Notes: a model not told the origin generated them from the sequence alone. Counted from the first letter of the stretch, positions 19,544-30,158 are shown. The stretch: 64,000 nucleotides of DNA from Cyanophora paradoxa (GCA_004431415.1 QPMI01000595.1:1-64000); one strand, 5' to 3'. Made by a program: numbers and translations.

Positions 19544-19997
19544 ATTGTTCAATTGGAGACCATGCAACTCTGTGACACTTTTTCGGTGCAAAAATGTAAA
19601 TCCGCAATTCCATCGATTGTTTAATTGGACGTGATGCAGTTCCGATATATTCCAATAGAAAATCCCGCAATCTGATCGATTGTTTAATTGGACATAATGC
19701 AACTCTGTGACACTTTTTCGGTGCAAAAATGTAAATCCGCAATTCCATCGATTGTTTAATTGGACATGATGCAACTCTGTGACACTTTTTCGGTGCAAAA
19801 ATGTAAATCCGCAATTCCATCGATTGTTTAATTGGACGTGATGCAGTTCCGATATATTCCAATAGAAAATCCCGCAATCTGATCGATTGTTTAATTGGAC
19901 ATAATGCAACTCTGTGACACTTTTTCGGTGCAAAAATGTAAATCCGCAATTCCATCGATTGTTTAATTGGACATGATGCAACTCTGTGACACTTTTT
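19544..19997. repeat. Higher-order tandem repeat of 72-bp (A) and 63-bp (B) units
   Basis: Units begin GATTGTTTAATTGGAC. Order A(19544, 71 bp) B(19615) A(19678) A(19750) B(19822) A(19885) and a partial A from 19957. A-B-A therefore forms a ~207-bp super-unit repeated in tandem. A carries ACTCTGTGACACTTTTTC; B carries CCGATATATTCCAATAG. The minus-strand ORFs across it are repeat translations. Confidence 0.85.
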
Positions 19998-20539
19998 GCG
20001 TTTTTCGATACAGAATGGGCGGTGGTCTACTTCAATACCAGAGAGATATATCGAGTTTATGCGAATTTATGCGAATTTATGCGAATTAATCGCGATTATA
20101 TCGTTCTTTAAGTAGTTTAATGTTAATCAATCGAAGTTATATATGTAATCGACAAAGAACATAATATATCGATATAATATCGATCGAATCAATCGTGAAT
20201 ATGCATTAAATTAAACGCGTTTATCATTTTTAATACAAAGTTTGCATTAATTTATACAAAGTTTGCATAAAAAGTTAAAGAAATTAATCGATAAATATGT
20301 ATTTTAGTAGTTAAATTAACACATATTGAAAAACGAATTTAAATCCAGAGTGAATCGAGATCGCGAAGCGATCGAGATGAACGAGGGATTTAAATTCGTT
20401 TTTCAATATGTGTCAGTGAGACCTGGGGATAGATAAAGTTCGCTTGAACCTTTGGTAGTGAGGAGCTCCTTTAGAGTTGTTCCTGCTTGCGCCATTTGCT
20501 ATTATAGACCAGAAAATTTTCATGCATATTGTTGTAAAG
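19998..20539. other. AT-rich leader with a large hairpin upstream of the third element's genes
   Basis: Rich in TCGAT/AATCGAT motifs like the Element 2 terminal repeat. A 27-bp perfect inverted repeat (20320-20346 and 20386-20412, arms CACATATTGAAAAACG.../...CGTTTTTCAATATGTG) encloses a further GAGATCGCGAAGCGATC palindrome. It may be the remains of a terminal repeat or a promoter region. Confidence 0.55.
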
Positions 20540-21418
20540 ATGAAGCTCCGCGTAAATGTCGATTCTAGGGACCGGTTCGAAGGCACGTCCTCGAATTTCA
20601 AGATCAATCTCCCAAGGCCCCTCGTTAATGTAAAGTCGGTGCGAGTTGATTCGCTAGAACTGTTTCATAACATGTTCAACCTGTCAACACAAGCCGCAAT
20701 TATCACCGGCACTCTTGATCCCTCTGGCGTTGAGAAAACGCGTGCTAATGCTTTCAAGCCCGGAGTCTATACGCCAACCTCCCTTGCAAACTATCTAAGC
20801 ACGCTTCTTAAAACCCAGCAGTATAGTTACGGCGGAACTACTTATCAGCGCAAGTTCGTCGTTCAGTTTGAAGAGATCTCAATGAGGCTTAGGTTCCTGT
20901 GTGAAGCGGACTTTATTTTGAGCTTCACATCGGCCGAACTAGCGAACCTGCTCGGGTTTGCGAAGACTCTCAGTGACCTTTCAAGTGAGCTTGACACACC
21001 TGAGACAATCGATGGCGTACAATATTCGTACGAGCTGTTCAGCGATATGCCAGTTGATCTACTTTATCACACGTATTTGTTCCTGTACATTCAGCAGATC
21101 AAAGGACCGATCTTGACACTTAACCCCTATACAACGGGCTCGATCGCAAAGATTCACATCGACTCAAAATTCGGGGAGCTCATCAAGTTCACATCTGAGG
21201 ATCGTGTTCCCGTCACAGGCTTCGATCGAAACGCTGAGCTGTCTGAACTTGACATATCGCTGCGCTATCATAATGGAACAGACGCTGTCACAAACACGGA
21301 GTTCTCGTTCGTGCTAGAGTTCGATATCGAGGATGTCTCTTACACGTCTGCTGCTGCTAAATCCGCAATCAAGAATGCAGCCAGCGAGTACGTCCCCTTC
21401 GACAGATCGTTCGCATAA
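20540..21418 (+). CDS. Penton-like minor capsid protein (third element)
   Basis: 292 aa. N terminus LRVNVDSRDR followed by an F-x-I-x-L strand and VKSVRVDSLEL, the same opening pattern as the 42015-42947 protein (LVNIDSRDR...CRVLYAEIPNS). This is the usual signature by which Polinton/virophage penton (single jelly-roll) proteins can be picked out. Start set at 20540 because TTGTAAAG-ATG matches the start context of the other viral genes; the upstream in-frame ATG at 20477 lies in leader-like DNA. The open frame is unbroken. The role would be forming capsid vertices. Assignment is from the N-terminal motif, size and context. Confidence 0.65.
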   Translation: MKLRVNVDSRDRFEGTSSNFKINLPRPLVNVKSVRVDSLELFHNMFNLSTQAAIITGTLDPSGVEKTRANAFKPGVYTPTSLANYLSTLLKTQQYSYGGTTYQRKFVVQFEEISMRLRFLCEADFILSFTSAELANLLGFAKTLSDLSSELDTPETIDGVQYSYELFSDMPVDLLYHTYLFLYIQQIKGPILTLNPYTTGSIAKIHIDSKFGELIKFTSEDRVPVTGFDRNAELSELDISLRYHNGTDAVTNTEFSFVLEFDIEDVSYTSAAAKSAIKNAASEYVPFDRSFA

Positions 21419-21443
21419 GTTTTTTCCCACTACTAGTTAAAAG

Positions 21444-22085
21444 ATGTCGACAGACAAGCAGTCTCGGCTGCGCACTCCGCGAAAGAAATTGCTTGAAGTC
21501 GCTTCCAGCCATACTAAGAAGAATCACATTGAGTTCCTGAGTGGTGATACTGATGCTTACCCGCTAGCCCGTCGCGCTGGTGGCGGTGAGGGTGCATCCA
21601 ACGACTATGCTCTTACCGCCGACGAGAACGCTATTCTTGATAAGATCCCGAATTCGCGCACTAAGAAGACCAAGACTAGCAAGCTGAAGGATACTGACGA
21701 TGGGCCGCTGTACATCTCAGAGACGGCTAATCGTAGCAGGTATTTCATTAAAACTGTGACCGGCCTTAAAACAGTTTCAAAGAAGCGAGCTAGTGATCTT
21801 ATAGCTGGCATCGCAGCTGAGACTAAGATGGAAAACAAGATTTTAAATGAACCGATCACGAAGACCAAGATTGATAAGAAGGTTGCCCCTCCTGCAGCTG
21901 CTGTTCCTGCCAAGACGATCGTTGCGATCCCTGAGGTCGATGAGAATGCTAGCGAGCTGCCTGTAGCTAACGCATCGATCCTGCGCATCGCCTCTAGCAG
22001 TGCTGATCCTGTCGGGCCGGCGATCGAGTACAAGCCAATGCTGAGCGGCTTCACTAAGCTAGGGCTCCGGCATCGCTGGGAGTGA
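21444..22085 (+). CDS. Hypothetical Lys/Ala-rich protein next to the penton-like gene
   Basis: 213 aa, 25 bp downstream of the penton-like gene, ATG in AGTTAAAAG-ATG context. Basic N-terminal half (RKKLLEVASSH, KKTKTSKLK), Pro/Ala-rich middle (KKVAPPAAAVPAKT), no recognised domain. Composition and position recall the 46283-47017 protein of Element 2, which also lies in the capsid block, but no clear sequence match was found. Confidence 0.55.
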   Translation: MSTDKQSRLRTPRKKLLEVASSHTKKNHIEFLSGDTDAYPLARRAGGGEGASNDYALTADENAILDKIPNSRTKKTKTSKLKDTDDGPLYISETANRSRYFIKTVTGLKTVSKKRASDLIAGIAAETKMENKILNEPITKTKIDKKVAPPAAAVPAKTIVAIPEVDENASELPVANASILRIASSSADPVGPAIEYKPMLSGFTKLGLRHRWE

Positions 22086-22596
22086 CCGATTGGCGCACCG
22101 CCGCAGCAGGCGCCGCTAGCCTACTAGGCCGGGCTAGTAGTATCATAATAATATTAATCATATACTAGTAGTATCATAGCCGCCCGTTCCACATAATTCC
22201 GATCGATCATGCCCCACCTTGCCTGTACACGCCCCCACAGTGCTGGAGTAGACTAGAGGCTGTGGCCGGTAATTCACCAAAAAAAAAATATAGCCAATGG
22301 ATGCCGCAATATGCAATGCGCTAATAATTAAATTGCATTCTTACAGTTATTAAGTTCTCAGATTACAGGAAGTTCTTAAAGGAGTGTACCCCCGGACCTC
22401 TACTAATGGTAATTACTCGCTAGGGGGGTAGACCTCTTTTAGAACTTCCTGTAAAAACAAGTTCATTCAATTCTCTCTCAAGTTCTCTCTTTACTAGTAA
22501 TAAGCCGGTGATTGCCAAGCCAGCTACGGTAGCTGCCGGGCCAGTAGTACTAGTTGGCCAGTAGTAGCCTAGTACACGTGGCAGTGTCCACAAGTA
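22086..22596. repeat. Non-coding region with an inverted repeat and a dispersed repeat
   Basis: Inverted repeat 22363-22454: 14-bp perfect outer arms TTACAGGAAGTTCT/AGAACTTCCTGTAA extend imperfectly inward to runs of C and G. A separate ~60-bp stretch at about 22228-22288 (ending GGTAATTCACC plus an A run) recurs in inverted orientation at about 63878-63934, so it is a dispersed host repeat. No gene. Confidence 0.65.
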
Positions 22597-23015
22597 CTTT
22601 GGACAAAAGTTCACGTCCAGAGGTCGCTAAGCGACTTTGGACAAAAGTTCACGTCCAAGATCCTCAACCCTGCTGGCACATCCCGACGCATGTTTTGCAC
22701 AATCCAACCTCTAGTATAGCGGCACTATAGCCTCGTTTGCACTATTGGAGATGTCTGCACGAGTTGCTAGCTGACTTGGGTGTCGTTCTGGAGTTCGTGA
22801 CTTTGGACAAAAGTTCACGTCCAAGATCCTCAACCCTGCTGGCACATCCCAACGCATGTTTTGCACGATCCGACCTCTAGTATAGCCTCGTTCGCACTAT
22901 TGGAGACGCCTGCACGAATTGATAGTTGACTTGGGTGGCGTTCTGGAGTTCGTGACTTTGGACAAAAGTTCACGTCCAAGGTCGCCAAGTGACTTTGGAC
23001 AAAAGTTCACGTCCA
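22597..23015. repeat. Tandem repeat built on a 23-bp CTTTGGACAAAAGTTCACG... unit
   Basis: The 23-bp unit occurs at 22597, 22635, 22801, 22956 and 22993. Two longer copies (~160 bp) carry AGATCCTCAACCCTGC, ACGCATGTTTTGCAC and ACCTCTAGTATAG between them. Non-coding. Confidence 0.75.
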
Positions 23016-23785
23016 AGATCTCCCGGAGAGTCCAAGCTTCTAGGCAACCTCACTCATAGGTGTCAGATCGCTGATTCACAGACCGACGCGTTTGGGGGGC
23101 CCGCCTCAATTCACTGCTATATCTTTTGCAAGATCGCTCGGACTAGACACCAGATACTACCTAGCGGTTGCTGGATGGAAGGGGAGGTAGACCAGAGGGA
23201 GAGGAGGGCGGTAGACGTAGCGGAAGGGGCTTACGTATACGCTGCCCCGCGCAGCCCGGAGACCGTCGGACCTATAGCTAACTAAAGCAGCGTATACGTA
23301 AGCCCCGGGCAAGACCGGACTAGGTACTCGCGGAGGCGAAATGTGAGCGCGCGGCGATGCGATCGTGGTTGCGCGACCCTCTCTTGAGCTCACCATCCGC
23401 GCGCGAAGGGGATGCGGCGCGAGTTCGGTGGGCCCAAGCGATCTGCCTCCCGATCCCCCAGCCGCAAACGCGGTCGCTATCGGTGTGTGAGCGCGCTAAT
23501 TATAAGGTTTCACGGATGATATATCATAATCACGTAGAGCACCCGTGACCTTTCCCCGCCGCGCAGCTCCGGGGACTCGAGCCGCAGCGGCCTTGGCAGG
23601 GGCGCCCGAGCCGAATGTGCATGCGCAGGCGGCAGCGGTGGAGCCGGCAGCGCCAGCCGCGGCGGTCGGTCTCTTGAGCAATGTCTCGGCCAGCATCGGG
23701 CGTATGGTGATTGTGGCTTCATTTTCAGAATTGAAGCCATCAAGCTTAGCTTGCGCTCAGCTATATATAGCCTCACTCGTAATAT
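23016..23785. other. Non-coding or upstream exon region with a 20-bp perfect hairpin
   Basis: Perfect 20-bp inverted repeat GGGGCTTACGTATACGCTGC at 23226-23245 and its complement at 23287-23306, with a 41-nt loop. From about 23,590 a coiled-coil-like segment ending GLLSNVSASIGRM, followed by GT, resembles the exon end at about 23,950, so a duplicated upstream exon is possible. Nothing else supported. Confidence 0.45.
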
Positions 23786-26700
23786 CCGTGCGCAGGAGGC
23801 CGTGGCGGAGGAGCTAGCGAGCGCACAGCGCGAGGCTGCGATGCTGATGGCGGATCTGGCGGCCGCGGGGCGGGCGGCCGCCGCAGGCGCCCCGTCAGCT
23901 CTTGATGAGACTGGTCTCCTTAGCAACGTCTCTGCTAGCGTCGGGCGCATGGTAACTCGACTCCTTGTACATGTCCCGCCTCAATATACAGCTTACATGC
24001 GAGTCCCGGACCGCAGCTTTCGATGCTGGACACAGCATCGCGGCCCGAGGGGGAGGAGGTGCGGGAGGCCGCGCGGCCGGTGGGCCAGGAGCTGCTGGCC
24101 GGGGCCCGGCGGGCCGAAGGGGCCCTCCGGGGTATCCTCGAGGAGCGCGCCCAGGTGCCCTGGCCTAATTATCGATCGCGATCGTTATCCCTCGCGCTCC
24201 CCCGTGGCCTTCAATTTGATTATCGATCGCCCCTGCGCGTTATCCCTATCCCTCGCGCGCCCCTGTGGCCGTTATCCCTCGCGCGACCCCGCCCCCGGCC
24301 CGTTATCGATAAATTATATAAACCCTCGTGGCCTCCAATTCTAATTGTCGATCGTTACCCCTCGCGCGCCGGGCCCCCGATCGGTTCCGCTCCCTTCTGT
24401 GCAGGTCGAGGCGCGGGTGCGCGCGCTGGCGGAGGAGCTCGAGGCGTCCCGAGCGGGCGCCGCCGAGCTGAGGGCCCTCATGGAGGACCTGAAGCGCGCG
24501 ACGGCGGGGGCGGCGGGGGCGGCGGGGGCGGGGGCTTCGACGCCGGGCTATGGCCAGCGGGCCTCCACGGGCGGATCGATATCCGGAGCGCCGGCGGGAC
24601 GTCTGCCCCCCCTGCAGGAGCGCCCGCAGGAGGCGCTAGCGGCGGCGATGGCCATGGGGCGGCCGCGGGTGGGCGGCCCCGGCGAGGCGGCGCAAGGTCA
24701 GCCTGTGGCCGTCGGCGGCGGCGGCGGCGTCGGCGGCTTCGAATTCGGGCTCGCCGGTGGATCCGGAGGCGGCGAGCGGTCCGCACTGCCGGGCTCGGCT
24801 CTGCAGCGCAACCCGCGCGGCGGCGCTGGCAAGGCAGTGCAGGGCCGGCATCCCGCTGTCGCCCAAGTCAAGCTTCAGGGCATTTCGCTGTCGCCCAAGT
24901 GCGGCGAACGGGGCACCAAGTGTACGGTGCCGTACTGCACGAGGCGAACCGGGCGTACGGAAGAGGCCATCGTTAAAGAGCTCAAAACGAAGACTAGCGT
25001 CGAGCGGAAGTTTACGGACACCGACTTCCCTGCTAAGGCTTCCAGCCTCTTCAAAGATGCCAGCAGGCCGACTCCCGGTGAGCTAGCTAATTATAAGCCC
25101 GCCGACGCTGCTTTAATTTGTCCAACTCGAACTCGTCCTCGCAGGGCACATCGCCGAGGAGCACATCCAATGTGCCGCCGTGTTTGCGTTTCGTAACGCA
25201 TGCCTTATAGTTAGCTGATCGTATGAGCGCTTCGCGCAGGGTGCCGTCCCTCGCAGTTCTGCGGCCCGAACGCCCAGCTGTTCAAAGGCGCGGAGGGTGG
25301 GAGCGCGGATGTGCACGTGGTGGAGGAGGGCGACATCGAGGCGGGAGACGTGATCCAAGGCATGCTCGGCGACCGTTGGTTTCTGGGAGCGCTCAGCGGT
25401 TCGCGCGGCGCCGCTGTCGTCGTCACGCCATGTCCGACACGCGTCCTCAGTTTGCGCGACTCGCCCGGAGCTCATGAAGCGGCTCTGGGTGTCCATCAAA
25501 AACGGCAAGGAGCACGGCATCTACACGCTCGCGTTCTACAAGGACGACTGCTGGCACGTATCCTTGAGGGCCGGGCCACTCGCCGCGAGCTCGAGCGGCT
25601 GCATGCGCCTCGCCACGCGCTCGCGCTCTGCCCTTGATGCGGCTACTTATTAGGAAATCGTGGTAGACGACCAGATCCCATGCACGATGTCAAGCGATTG
25701 CAAGCCGCTGTACGCGCGCTGCAAGGACAACGAGGAGTTTTGGGCGCCCATCGTGGAAAAGGCGTATGCAAAGCTGCACCAGTGCTACGAGACTTTGATC
25801 TCGGGCTTCGTCGGCTACGCCATGAAGGACCTTACAGGGGGCTCACCCCACCTCGAGTGCGTTCGGGACCGGCGTCCGATCGCGCGCAAGGCCAGCTGGC
25901 CCGGGCGGCCATGGGCGGCCCGTGGGTGCTGACGGCGGCCGCGGCCGGCTCGCAGGAAATGGAAGCCGGAGGAGTACGAGAACGAGAAGAATCCGCTGAA
26001 CGAGCGTGCGGTCGAACTCTGGCAGGACCTTCGCTTCTTTATTGCGCAGGGGTACGCCGTTTTCCGTTCCCCATGCTTTCCCAGCCCACGTCTCCTCAGG
26101 TGCCTCATGGGGTGCGCCTTCTCGTACTCGGGTGTGGCGGAGGCGCCGGCGCCCGGGGCGGATGGCATCCTTCGCGGGCACGTGTACGGCCTTCTGGCAC
26201 TTGAGGAGGTCCCGACCACGCGCGAGGGCCGCCGCGAGACGCTGCGAATGCTGCACGTCCGGAACCCGTGGGGCAAGAAGGAGTGGGGCGGCAGGTGGTC
26301 CGACAAGTCCGGCGAGTGGAGCGCGTTCCCGGCCGTCGCGGTGCGGCCGCTCGCCCGGTCCCTACCCCTCCCTCCCCCGCCAGTTGCTGAGAGGGGTACG
26401 TGCGCATGGCCGTGCAGACGGCGCTCTCGCACAAGGACGAGGAGGACGGCGCCTTCTGGATGGAGTACAGGGATTTCCTCCGGAACTACAACACCGTCTA
26501 CGTCTGCCGCCTCTTCCCGTCCGACTGGTCCGGCATGCGCGTCGTCGTGCGTCCGCGGCCATTGCTGTCTGTCGCTCTCTGCGAACGCCGCCGACGCCGA
26601 CGCGCAGGGCCGCTTCGAGGGGGAGATGGCGGGCGGCTCTCCGGCCAAGGGGAACGCGGACTGGGTGAAGAACCGGCAGTACCGCCTGTCGGTCAAGAGC

Positions 26701-27221
26701 ATGGGCCCCGTCAAGGCGGTGATTAGCTTGTGCCAGCCCGACGCCCGCATCCTGGGGCAGCCGAAGAAGTTCCCCCTCCCCTTCGCGTTCTTCGTCTGCA
26801 GGCTCTCGCACCCCGGTGAGCGCGTCTCGAACGTGGCGGCGCTGAACCAGGAGATGTCGTCGGGCACCTTCAAGGCCGGGCGCGAGGTCACGTGGGACGG
26901 CAAGCTGGACCCGGGCGACTACGCCATCATTCCCATGACGTTTGAGAAGGGGACGGTGGGCGACTACGCGCTGCTCATCTACGCCAAGGCCCGCGACGAG
27001 GAGATCGACATCGAGGGCGAGGACGACATCCCCCGTGACCTCGACCTCTCACGGGCGCGCGGCTCTTATCCTCCCCCCGCCTGCCGTGCACTCCCCCCCG
27101 CCCGCCGCGTCCGACGGCCTCTCGCTCGCAGGCGGGCGGCGCCTCGCAACTCGACGCGGCGCTGGGCGACATGTGCATGGCCCCCGAGCGCGAGGATCCC
27201 GAGCCCGAGGCCGAGCCCGAG
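23786..27221 (+). CDS. Calpain-family protein (catalytic Cys replaced by Arg), spliced
   Basis: Exons read by splice sites and homology. Coiled-coil exons from about 23786 (EAVAEELASAQREAA..., GRM|GT near 23950), about 24020-24150, and about 24402-25077 (VEARVRALAEELEAS, a Gly-rich linker, then FTDTDFPAKASSLFKD, the calpain core start). An exon from 25257 carries QGMLGDRWFLGALS; in active calpains this is GDCWFL. Then KEHGIYTLAFYKDDCWHV, VVDDQIPC...FWAPIVEKAYAKLH...DLTGG, GILRGHVYGLLAL (His present), HVRNPWGKKEWGGRWSDKS (Asn present), FWMEYRDFLRNY and C2-like segments up to about 27,050, ending EPEAEPE|GT. His and Asn are kept, Cys is not, so probably a non-proteolytic calpain. Exon bounds are approximate and the N terminus is uncertain. 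Confidence 0.72.
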
Positions 27222-27278
27222 GTATGCCGTCCACGGAGTTTTGTTGGAGTTTCAAGGACTGAACCTTGAATGGCACAG

Positions 27279-29474
27279 CATGCGGAGCTCGTCGTCCCGG
27301 TTTCCAGCGAGGATCCGTCGCTTACTGCGGAGTACAACACGGAGGAGAAGGAGGCGAAGATGGCGCGCGTCGAGCGGATCCTGCAGGACGACGACTTCGG
27401 CATCGACGAGGGCGATGAAGAGCAGTTCGGCGCCATCAAGCCGTGGCTCGGCACCGTCCAGAACATGGTCCCGACGGGCTTCAAGGAGACCCGGGCGATG
27501 AAGGAGGCATGTGATGAGGAGCTGGAGCTCGAGTTTGTGCATGGCTACCGCGCGCACGACGCCCGCCGCAACCTCTTCTACCTCGGATCGGGCACCGGCG
27601 ACATCGAGGAGATCGTCTACCACGCCGCAGCGCTCGGCATCGTCTACTCGGGCTTCCGCGGCGAGTCGGACGACGACATGTGCAAGCGGAAGCAACGCTT
27701 CTTCACGGTGCATGACGGCACCATCATTGCGCTGGCGATGCACCCGAAGGGCCAGCTGGTGGCTACGGGCCAGGTGGGCAAGGACGGCATCATCCACGTC
27801 TGGGATGCCAAGTCGATGGCCGTCAAGGTGACCCTGAAGGGCTTCCACAAGCGCGGCGTCTGTGCGCTCGCCTTCTCCACCAACGGCACGCGCCTCGCCT
27901 CCGTTGGGCTCGACGATGACCACACTGTTGCCGTGTGGGACTGGATGAAGTCCGGCGCCAAGCCGCTCGGCAGTGACAAGGGCGACAAGAACAAGATCCT
28001 GCTGGCCGAGTTCAAGCCGGGCAGCGAGACCGAGTTTGTCACCGTCGGCGCGCAGCACATAAAGTTCTGGACGATCGACGGGAGCGGGCAGCCGTCCGGC
28101 AAGCTTGGCTCGGCCAAGGGCAAGGGCATCTCTGCCCAGAAGGCCTACCACGCCGTTGCCTGGGCCAAAGGTGCGCCTCAGTGCCTCCCCGCGGCGTCGA
28201 ATTGTGCAGCTGACGCCGTGCGGGCAGACGTGTGCGTGACAGGCACGACGGACGGCCCGCTGTACAAGTGGCAGGGCGGGTCGGCGATGGAGGCGGTCGA
28301 TGCGCACAAGGGACCCGTTTTCGCGCTGGTGAACACGCCGGATGGCGGCCTCGTCTCGGGCGGCAAGGACGGCCTCGTCAAGTTCTGGACGCCGGACCTC
28401 AAGTGCACAAACACCGTTGACGTGGGCAAGCTGCTCTCCGCCAACCCGATCGGCGCCTTCGTGGGCGGGGCGCCGGCAATCCGCGCGCTGCATGCTCGGG
28501 GCGGGACGGTGCTGGTCGGCACGCAGTCCAGCCAGATCCTCGAGATCCAGGGCAGCTCGGTCTCAGTCTTCATGGCGGCGCACGGCGCGTCGGGGACGTG
28601 GAAGGGTCAGCCGGCCAGCTACCAGGGCGAGGTCTGGGGGCTCGACGTCAAGCCGGTGGTCGGCAAGACGAAGAAGCGCTACGTGACGTGCAGCGACGAC
28701 AAGACGGTCCGTGTCTGGTCGGTGCAGCTCAAGTCCTGCGTCGCGGTCGGGTTGCTCTCGGCACCTGCGAAGCGTGTAGCGTGGTCGCCGGACAAGCGGG
28801 ACCTGGTGTGCGGCCTGCTGGCGGGCGAGGTGGAAGTGCTCGATGCCGAGACGATGCAGGAGCGGGCCAAGTTCAAGTGTGCGACGCCAAACGTCGCCCC
28901 GGGAGACATCTCGGACATCAAGTTCAACCCGGACGGCTCTGTGCTCGCCGTCGCCTCCCAGGACTCGTTCATCTACCTCTTTGACGTCCCCGCGGGGTAC
29001 AAGCCCAGGAGCGACGCCTTTCGCTGCCCACCCAAGGGCAAGGCCCACTCGGGCACCGTCTGGCACATCGACTTCTCGGAGGACGGGCAGACGCTGCAGG
29101 CCTCGGACAACGCCGGCGAGATACTCTTCTGTAAGTATACGTCTCCGCACTGCCCCGTGCCTTGCGACCCGCCCCGCATCCGACCCCGCTGCGCAGGGTC
29201 CGTCTCGTCAGGGATGCAGATCACGAAGGTGTCGGGCCTGCGGGACACAAAGTGGGCGACGCAGACGTGTGTGCTCGGCTGGTCCGTCCAGGGCATCTAC
29301 GCCCCCGGGCTCAAGCTCCCCGACATCAACGCCGTTGATCGCGCGAACTATCGCCAGTGCCTTGCCATTGGCGACGACTTCCGCAGCGTTCAGCTAGTTC
29401 GGTACCCCTGCATCACCGAAGACTGCACGCGCCGTCGCTACAAGGGCCACAGCGAGCACGTCACCAACGTCAAG
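27279..29474 (+). CDS. EML-type HELP/WD40 protein, part 1 (upstream of the viral insertion)
   Basis: Echinoderm microtubule-associated-protein-like unit. It has a HELP-like segment LEFVHGYRAHDARRNLFYL...IVYHAAALGIVY, then a WD40 propeller (LVSGGKDGLVKFW, YVTCSDDKTVRVWS, LAVASQDSFIYLFDV) ending GHSEHVTNVK. An intron starts near 28168 and another spans 29131-29196 (GTAAGT...CAG). The next donor is at 29475, in whose intron Element 2 sits. A local ATG exists at 27270, but a phase-0 intron (27222-27278) would join this part in frame to the calpain exons, so it may be one fused gene. EML proteins bind microtubules. Continues at 58183. Confidence 0.85.
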
Positions 29475-29508
29475 GTCCGCGGCGCCCATCGCGCCGCCGG
29501 CGCCGGCG

Positions 29509-29514
29509 CCCGCC
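29509..29514. repeat. Target site duplication, left copy
   Basis: CCCGCC directly before the element terminus ACACATAGTAAAATG. The same six bases follow the right terminus at 58139-58144. Six bp is the usual Polinton duplication size. Confidence 0.93.
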
Positions 29515-29797
29515 ACACATAGTAAAATGCGGAGTTTTAACCCTCGGCTTATCTTAATTGATTTTGTTGATATATCTCGTATATTCTATTTCAATCAATC
29601 GATAATCTGTGTATATCTTATCGAATATTCATTTATTTCGATTATTTTGTATTCTTTTCGATATTTTATCGTAAATTTCTCTTATTTTCCGATTAGTCTT
29701 ACTGAGTTAATCGATAATCTGTATAAAATTCCGAATAATATAACTGAATCTCAATTAGATCTTGCCTCTGGTTAAAACTCCGCATTTTACTATGTGT
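29515..29797. repeat. 283-bp unit bounded by 28-bp inverted repeats inside the terminal repeat
   Basis: The element's first 28 bases (ACACATAGTAAAATGCGGAG...) recur inverted at 29770-29797. The mirror copy lies at 57856-58138. The unit looks like a small foldback or MITE-like piece at each terminus. Confidence 0.85.
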
Positions 29798-30048
29798 GAT
29801 TGGTCTAAAAGTTAATTGATTTAATCGATATTATATTCATGTACTTTCTCGATTAAATTTAATTAAATTTAATTCATTTAATCGGAAATATATCGCTTAA
29901 CTCGATTAAGATCCATATAAGATTCATTTGTTTAATAAAACAAATAGATCTTTTATTGAATCCAATCGTAATTATACATGAAATTGATATGTTTTTCTCA
30001 TGTTTTAATGAGTCTAAGGGGGGACCCTTAAGAATTTAATGAATAATT

Positions 30049-30158
30049 GGGTGTCACAGGTGTCACAGGTCCATCCCATCGAAAGGGAAAATCACTCTTT
30101 ATAGGGCTTGAGCTGGGATAGACCTGTGACACCTGTGACACATACCATATTCAGTAAG
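30049..30158 (-). repeat. Iteron/hairpin module in left terminal repeat
   Basis: Lead motif CTTACTGAATATGGT on the minus strand (30144-30158), then TGTCACAGGTGTCACAGG units on both arms around a loop containing CCCTATAAAG. Downstream of AdoMetDC in the same orientation as in Element 1. Confidence 0.82.

Larger units (their letters stand above)
20040..22085 (+). mobile_element. Third viral remnant: fragment of a different Polinton-like virus
   Basis: A penton-like minor capsid gene and an unknown gene, each with the TAAAG-ATG start context seen in Elements 1 and 2, but with different, more GC-rich codon use and only distant sequence likeness. No terminal repeats, polymerase or integrase found around it, so its ends are not defined. 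It may be a truncated insertion or part of a rearranged element. Confidence 0.55.

Noticed and set aside
19368-19981. Two long minus-strand ORFs encoding a repetitive protein
   Set aside because: They translate the 72/63-bp tandem repeat in two frames; neither has independent protein features.
24478-24866. Arg/Pro-rich minus-strand ORFs
   Set aside because: Low-complexity translation of the Gly/Ala-rich linker DNA of the calpain-like gene.
27252-28493. 413-aa minus-strand ORF
   Set aside because: Antisense shadow of the first EML unit; no domain.
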